In this document: piece by piece, positions 32,672 through 41,499 of the stretch | How positions within the stretch are numbered: position 1 is the stretch's first letter | Layout of the letters: each line of letters opens with the position of its first letter | Source of the DNA: an uncultured Clostridia bacterium | Lineage (GTDB): Bacteria; Bacillota; Clostridia; Christensenellales; UBA1242 | Assembly (NCBI GenBank): GCA_934747805.1 | Contig: CAKVHC010000008.1 | Location: 1-50,609 of the forward strand | Reading direction: 5' to 3' | DNA length: 50,609 bases | Program-made: the position numbers and the translations under genes | The notes under the pieces: generated by a model | Database searches by the model: none | What the model saw: only the letters and a program-made list of their open reading frames with translations | What the model was told of the DNA's origin: nothing

Positions 32672-32719
32672 TTCTAAACCCTGCCTGTCCCTAATATATT
32701 ATGGTAAAAGGGGCGAGTT

Positions 32720-33115
32720 ATGGAAAAGAAAATTTCACTTAAAAACTCTAATTTGCTAATATACACCAAAGCCATATTTCTTGGCATAATTGTTTCGTTA
32801 ATTGGTTTGTTGGCATTTGCACTCGTTATGAAGTTTGTCATTTTGTCGGACAACTTTATAAGTGCAGTTAATCAAGGTATAAAAGCAGTCAGTCTGTTCG
32901 TGGCAATCAAATACATCAGCAAGTTCTACACAGATAAATTGATTGTTCGCAGTCTTGTGATTGGTCTGTTGTACGCAGTCTTTGCTTATCTAATCTTCTC
33001 AATATTGAATGGTAGTTTTGCGTTCAATATGGGCACACTGACCGACATCTTGTTTGCTGTCATCACTGCTTTTATATGCGGAATCATCATCAAGTTACTC
33101 TTTAACCGCAAGTAA
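32720..33115 (+). CDS. Small membrane protein, probably TIGR04086 family
   Basis: A 131-aa protein with four hydrophobic helices (about 17-42, 48-66, 74-97, 105-127) and a short Lys-rich tail. The pattern and its place before secDF resemble the TIGR04086 family, members of which often sit near yajC/secDF in clostridia; no yajC is here. The function of that family is unknown. GGGGCGAG before ATG 32720 serves as ribosome site. Confidence 0.6.
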   Translation: MEKKISLKNSNLLIYTKAIFLGIIVSLIGLLAFALVMKFVILSDNFISAVNQGIKAVSLFVAIKYISKFYTDKLIVRSLVIGLLYAVFAYLIFSILNGSFAFNMGTLTDILFAVITAFICGIIIKLLFNRK

Positions 33116-33137
33116 AAAACGCCCACGTGGCGTTTTT
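33114..33137 (+). terminator. Rho-independent terminator
   Basis: AAAAAACGCC (33114-33123), CACGT loop, GGCGTTTTTTT (33129-33139). It separates the small membrane gene from secDF. The following gap (33140-33335) shows no gene. Confidence 0.9.
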
Positions 33138-33335
33138 TTATTGTTTAATTTGTAGTATAAGTGAAATTACGCAAAAGTCATCGCTAGACAACGCACTGCT
33201 AACGTTATATGGGGCAGTGAAACATGTTTTATCGATAAAAGGTGGGTAAAATCCCATTTTTTAATTTCAATTTTAGCCGTGTAAATGTGGCGATAGTTGT
33301 CAATCATAATTGTTGCTAGTTGTATTCGTTTTTGA

Positions 33336-33364
33336 TTGACAATAATTGCCAAAAAAGATATAAT
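33336..33364 (+). promoter_or_regulatory. Consensus promoter of secDF
   Basis: TTGACA (33336-33341), 17-base spacer, TATAAT (33359-33364): both boxes and the spacing are consensus. GGAG follows before ATG 33386. Confidence 0.9.
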
Positions 33365-33385
33365 AGGGCATATTTGGAGATAATT

Positions 33386-34714
33386 ATGACTAAAAGGCGT
33401 GCTAAAAGACATTTTATATTATTAGCAATTGTGGTAGCCGTTATCGGCATACTCACTTTCGTTAGTTTCCCAATTCCATTTTCCATTGGGGGCGTGAATT
33501 ACAAATTTGAATCGTTCATTTCGCAGATATCACTCGGACACGATTTGGGCGGCGGCGTAACTGCCATATTCTCGACCGAAGTCGACCAAGGCGACGACGA
33601 CCTGCATGGTGAATATGTGGGCAATGCTTTGGCTGGGCTAGAGGACTTGCTCATCAACGAAGGATATTCAAATGTCGTAGTCACTCGTCAAAATGACACC
33701 GACATTCGCATTGAACTCGGCGGACTTGATGATGCTCGTGAACTCGAAAACTTGATTGGCGAGCCAGGACTTTTGCGTTTTGCCACCAGCACCACACCAG
33801 ACGAAACAACTTTTATGACAGGCAAGAATGTCACTAAAGTCGAAGGTATGCAGGCATATACTTCGAGCGGTTATACTTGGGGCGTGCAAATCACTTTTGA
33901 CAGTGAAGGCAAACAACTTTTCGCAGACAAGACTGCTAATTTGGCTGAAAATAGCGGATATCTATACATCTATCTAGGCAACACTCAGATTTCCAGCGCA
34001 CAGATTAGCGAAGCCATCACAGGCGGTTCAACGTTCATCACCAGCCCTGACCTTACTAACAAAAAGTCGACTAACCAACTCGCATTCAAGATTAATCTTG
34101 GCACATATATGCTCAAGTTTAAGTGTGAAACTTGTGAGGTTGACACACCTATTCTAGGCACAAAAGCCACAACCAAGTTGCTTATTTCACTTGCAATCAT
34201 TTTCGTGGCTGTAATGCTAGGCATGTGGCTAATGTTTGGTGATTTTGGCTTGCTCGCAGATTTAAGTTTAATCATCTACATTGTGCTCGACATTTTCATG
34301 TTGCAAGCAATTCCAGGACTTTTGCTCACTGGCACAGCACTCGTTGGAGTGATGCTCACATTCGCACTTGCCATTGGCATTAATGTGGCATATTTCAACC
34401 GCATCAAAGCCGAACTCAACAACGGCAAAACTTTCGCTGGTTCTATAAAACTTGCATGGAAAAAGATTGTTGCCAACACTCTTGACGTCAGTGCAATCGC
34501 AATGATTTTGGGCATTTTCTTGGCAATTTTTGGAACTCCTGCATTGCAACAATTCGCATTCACATTTATGCTCGGCATTGGTTTGGCATTGCTCACCAGT
34601 TTCTTGTACACACGCCGTCTAATGTCTTTGTATTTGCCTTTCAACTATGACAATCCAAAGCGTGCAAAAATGCCTGTAGTTACTAAACCAAGTGAGGTGG
34701 CAGATGAAAAATAA
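33386..34714 (+). CDS. secD: Protein translocase subunit SecD
   Basis: SecD, with SecF, helps the Sec channel pull proteins across the membrane using the proton gradient. The 442-aa protein has an N-terminal helix, the SLGHDLGGG motif (family LDLxGG), a periplasm-side P1 domain (EPGLLRFATS) and five C-terminal helices (TTKLLISLAIIFVAVM onward). ATG 33386 is preferred because of the GGAG site and because it lies after the promoter's start site; the in-frame upstream start lies in the promoter. It overlaps secF by 11 bases. Confidence 0.93.
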   Translation: MTKRRAKRHFILLAIVVAVIGILTFVSFPIPFSIGGVNYKFESFISQISLGHDLGGGVTAIFSTEVDQGDDDLHGEYVGNALAGLEDLLINEGYSNVVVTRQNDTDIRIELGGLDDARELENLIGEPGLLRFATSTTPDETTFMTGKNVTKVEGMQAYTSSGYTWGVQITFDSEGKQLFADKTANLAENSGYLYIYLGNTQISSAQISEAITGGSTFITSPDLTNKKSTNQLAFKINLGTYMLKFKCETCEVDTPILGTKATTKLLISLAIIFVAVMLGMWLMFGDFGLLADLSLIIYIVLDIFMLQAIPGLLLTGTALVGVMLTFALAIGINVAYFNRIKAELNNGKTFAGSIKLAWKKIVANTLDVSAIAMILGIFLAIFGTPALQQFAFTFMLGIGLALLTSFLYTRRLMSLYLPFNYDNPKRAKMPVVTKPSEVADEK

Positions 34715-35657
34715 TTTAAATACTAAAATTGACAATATCAAATTTGATTTCTGCAAAAAAGCCAAGTTTTTCTTGATAGGTGCAGCCGCTCTAATTTTAA
34801 TCGGACTTATAGTTGTTGCATGCTGGGGCTTTAATCTTAGCTACGACATAACAGGCGGTTATGCAGTTCAAGTTAAATATGACGCATCGCAAACTGACAA
34901 TTTTGACAAATTTATGTCCAACGTGGAAGAAATCGTTTGCAACAAAAAAGTTTCAATCGACACCACTCAGAAACTAGGCGAGAACAACGACCAATACGTT
35001 GTCATTAAATATCGTGCAAAATGCAAAGATGACGACATTGAAGCAAAAAATAATGATATTTATAACGCACTTGTTGAAGTCTATGGCAGCGAAAACGTGG
35101 AAAACGTGGCAAAGATCAGCTCGTCTTTCAGCAACAAAACAGTCCTTTTCACTAGCATTGGTCTAATTGTGGCTGCACTAGTTGTATTTATCTACATGGC
35201 CATTCGTTTCCATTTCTCAATGGGACTAGCCACAATATTCGCTTTCGCACTTGACATTTTGCTTATGTTAGCTCTTACCGCTATTTGCAGAATTGAGGTG
35301 AGTGGCAATTACACCACAATCATTGGCACAACAGCTGCAATGAGTTTGGTCTTCAATAGCGTGCTATTTGCATCTCTTCGTGCTGGCAGCCGCAAACAGT
35401 TTGATAAGTCCAACGACAACATTAACGCTAAAATCAGAAATTCTATCAAGTTTAATTTCATAATGGCTGTTGCATTGCTTATTATCATCTTCTTCACATT
35501 CTACGCAGTCAATCTCACAGCTGGCTTTGCAATTGCATTGATTTTAGCAATGATTGTAACGCTTTACACTTCAACATTTATCTCTGCTCCTTTGTGGCAG
35601 ATGATTTATAGCGACAAACGTAGCGCAAAGATAACCGATAAAGAACAAACAGTTTAA
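34704..35657 (+). CDS. secF: Protein translocase subunit SecF
   Basis: Partner of SecD, 317 aa, with a first helix (FFLIGAAALILIGLIVVAC), the short outer domain with NLSYDITGGYAVQVKY (family DFTGG), and five later helices. SYDITGG is the SecF equivalent of the SecD glycine motif. ATG 34704 follows GAGGTGG at 34692-34698. A hairpin terminator follows the gene. Confidence 0.92.
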   Translation: MKNNLNTKIDNIKFDFCKKAKFFLIGAAALILIGLIVVACWGFNLSYDITGGYAVQVKYDASQTDNFDKFMSNVEEIVCNKKVSIDTTQKLGENNDQYVVIKYRAKCKDDDIEAKNNDIYNALVEVYGSENVENVAKISSSFSNKTVLFTSIGLIVAALVVFIYMAIRFHFSMGLATIFAFALDILLMLALTAICRIEVSGNYTTIIGTTAAMSLVFNSVLFASLRAGSRKQFDKSNDNINAKIRNSIKFNFIMAVALLIIIFFTFYAVNLTAGFAIALILAMIVTLYTSTFISAPLWQMIYSDKRSAKITDKEQTV

Positions 35658-35663
35658 TCGAAC

Positions 35664-35702
35664 AAAATTTTTGCCTTAACACTCTTAGGGCAAAATTTTT
35701 TT
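35664..35702 (+). terminator. Rho-independent terminator after secF
   Basis: AAAATTTTTGCCTTAA (35664-35679), CACTC loop, TTAGGGCAAAATTTTTTT (35685-35702), with a G-T pair. The recJ ribosome site GGAG begins directly after the T-run. Confidence 0.8.
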
Positions 35703-35716
35703 GGAGAAGGGTAGTT

Positions 35717-38089
35717 ATGTTATTTAAGAAAAGTTTTAACGAGTTGCATTCCCCTGAGATTGCCACTCTTGCGAATAAATATGGCATTGACTCCAAGATT
35801 ATGGAGTTGTTGTTTGCACGTGGAATCAACACTACGGACAAATTTAACCGTTATTTCGATCCAGAACTCAATGATCTTAACGATCCTAACTTATTTGAAG
35901 ATATTGATGCAGTCAAAGAGTTGATTTTGCAGCATGTTAAGAAAAATAGCCGTATTCTCGTCTTCGGTGACTATGACGCTGACGGCATTTGTGCCACCAC
36001 CATTATGCTCAAAGTCCTTGAAAGATTGGGTGCAAAACCAGACCATTTCTTACCTAATCGATATGACGACGGCTACGGTCTTACAATGGACACGGCCAAA
36101 AAGGTTGTGCAAGACTTCGCTCCAGAGCTCATCATCACAGTTGACTGTGGCATAGGCTCAGTGGAAGAAGTTGACTACATAAAATCACTAGGAATTGATA
36201 TAATCGTAACCGACCACCACGAAACAGGGGATAAGTTGCCAGATTGTTTAATACTCAATGCCAAGGCAAGCAAGACCTATCCGTTCAAGCAGCTTTGCGG
36301 TGCAGGAGTGGCTCTCAAACTTGCCCAAGCATTCGGTCAAGACTTAGAAGAATTGTTGCCAGTGGCAATGATTGCCACCATTGCTGACATTGTAGACCTT
36401 TTGGACGAAAATAGAGTAATCGTGGTTCAGGGCTTGCGTCGTGCGAACAAACTGCCAATCGGCATAAAACTTTTGCTCCAGGCCAACGACATCCCATTAG
36501 GCAAAGTGAAGGCGGACAAAATAGCGTTCAAAATCGCACCAAAGCTTAATGCATCCGGTCGTATGGGCAGCGCTGAAACCAGTTTGCAGTTGATGCTGTG
36601 CGATAACGAAATGCGTGCGAAAGAATTGATTGCACAAATCACCGAGTTCAACACTCAGCGACAGGCAATTTGTAATGACGTGTACAACAAGGTCAAAGCG
36701 TATCTCGACACAAAAAACATTTACGACCTTAAATCAATCGTTGTAGCGGACAAGGATTTTAATGTCGGCATATTAGGAATTGTGAGTGCAAGGATTGCAG
36801 AAGAATTCAATCGTCCTACTATTTTGTTTGGTGGCAATGACGGACTTTTAGTCGGCTCAGGCCGTAGTGTAAATGGCGTCAATATCCATGAAATGTTGTC
36901 CGAAATGGCGGATATCCTTGACAAATTTGGCGGTCACACAATGGCTGCTGGAGTGAGCATTCAAGAGAAAAACTTTGACGAATTTAGCCGTCGTTGTGAA
37001 GCGTATGTACGCAAAAACTTTGAAAACATTGAGCTGGTGCCTACACGTGTGTATGACTTTGAACTCACTGAAACCGACATAACAGACGACTTTGTTAAGT
37101 CTATGGAGAAAATGGAACCTTGCGGACACAACAATGCTCGTCCACAAATCTTAATGAAGGTCACAAACGCAACTGTCGTTCCAATGAAAAACCATTTGGA
37201 ACATTTGATGATCAAATACAAAGACTTTACATTGCTTGCATACAATTCAATCGACTACTACTTCGTGTTGAAAGACAACACATCTTGCTCGGTGCTGGTC
37301 GAGATTGGTTATGATAGTTATAAGAACAAAACCAAAATCTCAGGCACAGTAAAAGCAATCGACTACAAGGATGTTTATAGACCTAACGACGAAGACATTT
37401 TGTTTGCCAATTATTTGAAGCAACTCACATACAACTATGAAGGCAAAATTGATTTTGTCAACTACAATAGGGAACAACTCATTCGCAACCTTTTACAGAT
37501 GCGTGAGGACGTGCACGGAACACTTATTGTCTGCAATGATTATAACAGTTATCTCAATTTCAAGACTATTTACGACAGCCGAAACATTGTGCAGAATCGT
37601 ATCTTTGAATTGTTGGACCAAAGTGGGCTGAACACCATTTTGCTGTCACCAAAGAATTTCAATTTCTTCAACACGTTCGACAAAATCATATTCCTAGACC
37701 CAGTACTAAATGTCGGTTATTTGAGCGAACTGGTTAAACACACCCATGCGACAATTTTCTTGCCACACAGGAATAATATCAATAGTTCTGTTTTCTCAGC
37801 TGTCAAGACTGACCGAGACACTTTTGGAGTGTATTATAAGATATTCTGCGACCTTGCCAAGCAAAGAGAATGTAGAACAGAATTTTACGAACTATTTATT
37901 GCTGCCAAGCAAAACATGCCAAAGATTAACTATTTGCAATTTATGGCGTGCCTGTATGTTTTCGTTGACTTAGGAATTGTGACAATCAACGAAAACAACG
38001 GAATTAGTCTAAAAATCAACAAAAATGTACGTACTTTGCTCGATAAAAGCGACGTTTACAAAAGATATTTGCAGTTTAGTGCAAAATAA
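35717..38089 (+). CDS. recJ: Single-stranded-DNA-specific exonuclease RecJ
   Basis: RecJ degrades single-stranded DNA 5' to 3' in recombination and mismatch repair. The DHH domain shows DYDADG (Asp85, Asp87, Asp89), DCGIGS near 136 and TDHH (Asp166-His168); SGRMGSAE and the DHHA1 motif GGHTMAAG (Gly405) follow. An OB fold and an extended C-terminal domain bring it to 790 aa, like Bacillus RecJ. GGAG precedes ATG 35717. Confidence 0.95.
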   Translation: MLFKKSFNELHSPEIATLANKYGIDSKIMELLFARGINTTDKFNRYFDPELNDLNDPNLFEDIDAVKELILQHVKKNSRILVFGDYDADGICATTIMLKVLERLGAKPDHFLPNRYDDGYGLTMDTAKKVVQDFAPELIITVDCGIGSVEEVDYIKSLGIDIIVTDHHETGDKLPDCLILNAKASKTYPFKQLCGAGVALKLAQAFGQDLEELLPVAMIATIADIVDLLDENRVIVVQGLRRANKLPIGIKLLLQANDIPLGKVKADKIAFKIAPKLNASGRMGSAETSLQLMLCDNEMRAKELIAQITEFNTQRQAICNDVYNKVKAYLDTKNIYDLKSIVVADKDFNVGILGIVSARIAEEFNRPTILFGGNDGLLVGSGRSVNGVNIHEMLSEMADILDKFGGHTMAAGVSIQEKNFDEFSRRCEAYVRKNFENIELVPTRVYDFELTETDITDDFVKSMEKMEPCGHNNARPQILMKVTNATVVPMKNHLEHLMIKYKDFTLLAYNSIDYYFVLKDNTSCSVLVEIGYDSYKNKTKISGTVKAIDYKDVYRPNDEDILFANYLKQLTYNYEGKIDFVNYNREQLIRNLLQMREDVHGTLIVCNDYNSYLNFKTIYDSRNIVQNRIFELLDQSGLNTILLSPKNFNFFNTFDKIIFLDPVLNVGYLSELVKHTHATIFLPHRNNINSSVFSAVKTDRDTFGVYYKIFCDLAKQRECRTEFYELFIAAKQNMPKINYLQFMACLYVFVDLGIVTINENNGISLKINKNVRTLLDKSDVYKRYLQFSAK

Positions 38090-38127
38090 TTCTTTACTTA
38101 AATTTTCAAAATTTATATAATAAAGTT

Positions 38128-38793
38128 ATGATAATCGATTTGCTAACAGGAAATTACTCAGTGGAATATGCTGTAATGATTTTCATTACATTTTCTTTGG
38201 CATATCTGTTGGCACTTGGAATGCACGAGTTTAGCCACGCATATGTTGCAGTCAAGCAGGGTGACGACACTCCACGTTTGCAGGGTAGGTTGACCATTAA
38301 CCCATTTGTGCATCTCGACCTTGCGGGGCTTATATGCTTTTTGATTGCTGGCTTCGGCTGGGCGAAACCTGTGCAAGTCAATCCGCTTAAATTCAAAAAA
38401 TATAGGTCTGGAATTGCGAAAGTGTCACTTGCCGGCGTCACTATGAATTTGATTTTGGCGTTCGTGTTTAGTGCGTTATATTGTTTATCACGCAAATGTG
38501 ACCCAACTTTGATTATCTCACAATACTTCAATTGCTTTGCTTATTATGGGATGAAAATCAATGCATGGCTCATATTCTTTAACCTAATTCCAATCTATCC
38601 GCTTGACGGATTCAATTGGTTGTCAACCAAGCTTAAACCAAATAGTAAATATGTAGATTTTAACTATAAATATGGTTATTTGATAACATTAGTTCTGGTA
38701 GCTTCGACGCTAGCAGTCAGATATGTAAGTTTCTGTGCAAACTGGTTGTTGTATCCATTTATCAAACTTTTCAGTTGGATGTTCGGTGTGTAA
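38128..38793 (+). CDS. Site-2 protease-family membrane metallopeptidase (M50B)
   Basis: A 221-aa intramembrane protease-like protein of the SpoIVFB/YwhC type. The zinc motif is HEFSH (His33-His37), and NLIPIYPLDG (Asn152-Gly161) carries the third ligand Asp160. About six helices are visible. Substrates are unknown; members cleave anti-sigma or secretory remnants. No Shine-Dalgarno is seen, and a TATAAT at 38116-38121 just before the ATG with TTTACT 17 bases upstream could produce a leaderless mRNA. scpA starts two bases after its stop. Confidence 0.88.
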   Translation: MIIDLLTGNYSVEYAVMIFITFSLAYLLALGMHEFSHAYVAVKQGDDTPRLQGRLTINPFVHLDLAGLICFLIAGFGWAKPVQVNPLKFKKYRSGIAKVSLAGVTMNLILAFVFSALYCLSRKCDPTLIISQYFNCFAYYGMKINAWLIFFNLIPIYPLDGFNWLSTKLKPNSKYVDFNYKYGYLITLVLVASTLAVRYVSFCANWLLYPFIKLFSWMFGV

Positions 38794-38794
38794 A

Positions 38795-39601
38795 ATGAAT
38801 GAAGAAAATGTAAACAAATTGGACGGTGAAATCGCACAAGAAGAGCAAAATTCACCAAAAATTCACCTAGACAATTTTGAAGGCCCACTAGACCTTCTTT
38901 ATTCGATGATCAAAGAGAATAAACTCGAAATCGCCACCGTGCCAGTAGCCGTTGTCACCGAGCAATATTTAAAAGCTCTCGAATCAATGGATTTAGAACA
39001 CAACATGGAAAAGGCGACCGAGTTTTTGGCTTATGCCACTTTCTTGCTTGAGCAGAAATCTAAGAGTTTGTTGCCACTTGAACAACTTGACGATGGTGAC
39101 GAGTATGACCCAGAAGACGACCCAGAGTATTGGCGTAAACAGTTGATGGAATACGAAATTATTAAAGAACAGACCGAACAACTTAAAGCCATTGAGAACG
39201 TCAACCGCTTTTATAGAGAACAATCCAAATCTGCCACTAGTTCCAAAATTGTATTCAAAGATTTCGACTATGACAAACTGCTTGATGCTTTTGCGTTCCT
39301 CGTGTCTAGAGTCAAAGAGCAAGAAGGACAAGCGGAAACTAAGACGATCAAAAAAGACCGATTTACAGTCGAAGACCGCATGGAATTTATACGTGGCATT
39401 TTCAAGGAAAACGACGAAATCACTTTCTTTGAACTCTTTGATAATGAGTTTACATTATTAGAAATTATCACTGTATTTATGGCAATTTTGGAGTTAATTA
39501 AACGACAAGAAATTACTGTTGTGCAAGATGATAAATACGAAAATATCACCATTAGAAGAAAAAATAAGGACGATGACGATGAACAAGAACGAAACGATTA
39601 A
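38795..39601 (+). CDS. scpA: Segregation and condensation protein A
   Basis: Kleisin subunit of the Smc-ScpA-ScpB condensin. The family start HLDNFEGPLDLLYSMIKENKLEI (about 23-45) is clear, followed by the acidic middle (DGDEYDPEDDPEYW) and the C-terminal winged helix that binds Smc. ATG 38795 is placed two bases after the M50 stop; the ORF is open upstream but in the M50 gene. 268 aa is the usual length. scpB overlaps its end. Confidence 0.93.
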   Translation: MNEENVNKLDGEIAQEEQNSPKIHLDNFEGPLDLLYSMIKENKLEIATVPVAVVTEQYLKALESMDLEHNMEKATEFLAYATFLLEQKSKSLLPLEQLDDGDEYDPEDDPEYWRKQLMEYEIIKEQTEQLKAIENVNRFYREQSKSATSSKIVFKDFDYDKLLDAFAFLVSRVKEQEGQAETKTIKKDRFTVEDRMEFIRGIFKENDEITFFELFDNEFTLLEIITVFMAILELIKRQEITVVQDDKYENITIRRKNKDDDDEQERND

Positions 39602-40367
39602 ATTTTTGGAAGGATTATTGTTTTTGGCAGGGGACGGGGTCAGTATTGACGACATAATAGGTCATTTCGATCTCACCGAAAAGGACGTGAACGAAGCAAT
39701 TGACTCACTCGCAAAGAAATACAACGACAATTGCGGAATTAATATTGTGCGTTACAAACGCAAAGTTCAATTCTCTACAAATCCAGCACTTGCTGACCAA
39801 ATAAGTGAAATCCTAAACCCAATTCGTGAACGCAGTTTGACTAAAGCCGCACTTGAAACTGTGGCAATCATCGCATACAAGCAGCCTATCACTCGTACAG
39901 AAATAGAGCATATTCGTGGTGTGAACAGCGACTACGCAATCGACCTTCTGGAAAGCAATAATCTAATCGAAGTAGTGGGCAGAAAAGATGCAATCGGCAA
40001 GCCATTGCTATTTGGCACGACTGACAAATTTTTGAAACGCTTTGGTCTTACTCAGATTAGCGACCTACCAAATTACGAAACATTGTTAGAGCGTATTCAA
40101 GTTGTCAATTCTGGTGATAGTTTGTATCGAGATTACGACGTTCAAATGACCGACCTTACAGCAGAGCAGATGCTTCCGCACCAAGACGACAACAGCAAAA
40201 TGGAAGAGTCCATTGCCAAGCTGGAGAGTGCAAAAATTGATGTTAATAAACTCACAACACGTGCCACAACAGGCAGTGTGCAGAATGAGTCAATGGACGG
40301 CGACGAGTTTCCTCCAGAGCAGGATGTTGTGACCGAGACTGTTGGCATTGCAGTAGTAGAAGAATAA
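39579..40367 (+). CDS. scpB: Segregation and condensation protein B
   Basis: Winged-helix dimer that stabilises the ScpA-Smc complex. The start FLEGLLFLAGDGVSIDDI and the middle SLTKAALETVAIIAYKQPITRTEIE are signatures of ScpB, as is the RGVNSDYAIDLL segment. 262 aa includes an acidic tail of about 70 residues after the second winged helix, longer than in Bacillus. ATG 39579 is preferred over 39573 because AAGGA at 39566-39570 is then eight bases away. It overlaps scpA by 23 bases. Confidence 0.93.
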   Translation: MNKNETIKFLEGLLFLAGDGVSIDDIIGHFDLTEKDVNEAIDSLAKKYNDNCGINIVRYKRKVQFSTNPALADQISEILNPIRERSLTKAALETVAIIAYKQPITRTEIEHIRGVNSDYAIDLLESNNLIEVVGRKDAIGKPLLFGTTDKFLKRFGLTQISDLPNYETLLERIQVVNSGDSLYRDYDVQMTDLTAEQMLPHQDDNSKMEESIAKLESAKIDVNKLTTRATTGSVQNESMDGDEFPPEQDVVTETVGIAVVEE

Positions 40368-40391
40368 AAAAAGAGCGAATTGCTCTTTTTT
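40367..40391. terminator. Bidirectional terminator after scpB
   Basis: AAAAAAGAGC (40367-40376), GAATT loop, GCTCTTTTTT (40382-40391). It also ends the convergent unknown gene. Confidence 0.9.
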
Positions 40392-41283
40392 ATTGTCTAA
40401 AAATTGAATCACCGATTCTTTGTCGGTTGGCATTTACTCGGTCACGCAAGATATCTTGTGCTTCGCTATAATTAAAAACGTCATCTCCTAGCACATCATT
40501 GATAGTGATTAGGTTGGCTTTAAAGTCTTCTATCCACTGTGGGTTGTCGAACCCCAAATCTTCACTACGATATAGATAAGTCTTAATTGCGTTAGGACTG
40601 GATTTTTGTCTTTCTGCAACCGCCTTGTCGATGATCGCAACGACTTTTACTTGCTCTGGTGTAATACGAATGGTAGTGCCACGCCTGTCAACTTTTGAGT
40701 TAAGATCACGATAGAATGAACATCCGCCCAAAGTCATAATTTCTCTAGTACAATCAGGATTATATTTAATCGCCGTTCTAATCGCACCTACACAATCTAT
40801 ATTGTGGAAATTGAGCCACTGCAACAATATGCTGTGTTCAAGCCCAACGAAATAGTAATCACCATTTGGCATTATGAGCCCTTCGATATTGCAAGTTTTG
40901 TTGCACAATTTTCTGTACAACTCAAAGTCATCTTGACTAGACTCCATAGTCACGCCAAAATACTTTTTGCTCACGTCAAAGTGGTCAAAATGCACTTTGG
41001 TGCTTAACTCGTTAAAGTCATTATCTAAAAACCCACTTTCCTTAAAATTGAATAGGGTAGAAGCCAATCTGCTGAGCGGATTGATAGAAATTAAACCTTC
41101 AACAATTTGGTCAAAACTGTAACCTTGCTTGTGAAATTGTTTAAGGTTGTCCATAATGAAGTTGTAAACGCCTGCACGGTCGGCTTCGATAGGCTGCTTC
41201 GACTGCATTCTATACATATCGTCGTATGCTTTGAGCGATTTTAAAATGTCAGGTGTTAATTCTTTTTTCGTTTCTTGTTCCAT
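40390..41283 (-). CDS. Hypothetical protein
   Basis: A 297-aa soluble protein that I cannot assign. It is mostly helical at the start (ELTPDILKSLKAYDDMYRMQ), with three cysteines in a middle part (KLCNKTCNIEGLIMPNGDYYFVG), a TLGGCSFYRD segment and a helical C-terminus rich in Arg (DILRDRVNANRQRIG). It has a very good promoter on the minus strand and base composition like neighbouring core genes. Its place between scpB and rpsB is not a conserved one that I know. Confidence 0.75.
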   Translation of the reverse strand: MEQETKKELTPDILKSLKAYDDMYRMQSKQPIEADRAGVYNFIMDNLKQFHKQGYSFDQIVEGLISINPLSRLASTLFNFKESGFLDNDFNELSTKVHFDHFDVSKKYFGVTMESSQDDFELYRKLCNKTCNIEGLIMPNGDYYFVGLEHSILLQWLNFHNIDCVGAIRTAIKYNPDCTREIMTLGGCSFYRDLNSKVDRRGTTIRITPEQVKVVAIIDKAVAERQKSSPNAIKTYLYRSEDLGFDNPQWIEDFKANLITINDVLGDDVFNYSEAQDILRDRVNANRQRIGDSIFRQ

Positions 41284-41309
41284 AATTTGTCCTGCTTTGT
41301 TTGGAATTT

Positions 41310-41337
41310 AGTATATATAATAAATACTATTTGTCAA
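41310..41337 (-). promoter_or_regulatory. Promoter of the 297-aa hypothetical gene
   Basis: Read on the minus strand: TTGACA (41337-41332), 16-base spacer, TATACT (41315-41310). It is divergent from the rpsB promoter, with 21 bases between the -35 boxes. Confidence 0.8.
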
Positions 41338-41358
41338 TAGAAAATTTTTATTAAATAG

Positions 41359-41387
41359 TTGACATACGGCTACGAAACGTGTAATAT
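41359..41387 (+). promoter_or_regulatory. Promoter of rpsB-tsf
   Basis: TTGACA (41359-41364), 17-base spacer, TAATAT (41382-41387). It gives a leader of about 105 bases before rpsB. Confidence 0.85.
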
Positions 41388-41410
41388 AAAATAGTTCATT
41401 AGAATAGAAG

Positions 41411-41465
41411 CACCTTAGGCTGATTGACGTACCTGTTGCTTGGAAACAAGTGGGGCGACAAGGTG
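41411..41465 (+). ncRNA. Structured 5' leader of rpsB, candidate S2 autoregulatory element
   Basis: CACCTT (41411-41416) can pair with AAGGTG (41460-41465), enclosing a hairpin CTTG-GAAA-CAAG (41439-41450) with a GNRA loop; GTTGC/GCGAC can extend it. Ribosomal protein S2 is known to control its own leader in several groups. Whether this fold matches a described motif I cannot tell. Confidence 0.55.
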
Positions 41466-41499
41466 ATGCCTTTGGGGTGGAATAAACAAGGAGGAAAAA

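Noticed and set aside
33180..33285. T-box or riboswitch before secD
   Set aside because: A GTGGG/CCCA pair followed by T residues is visible, but it lies upstream of the secDF promoter, and the T-box core sequence is absent.
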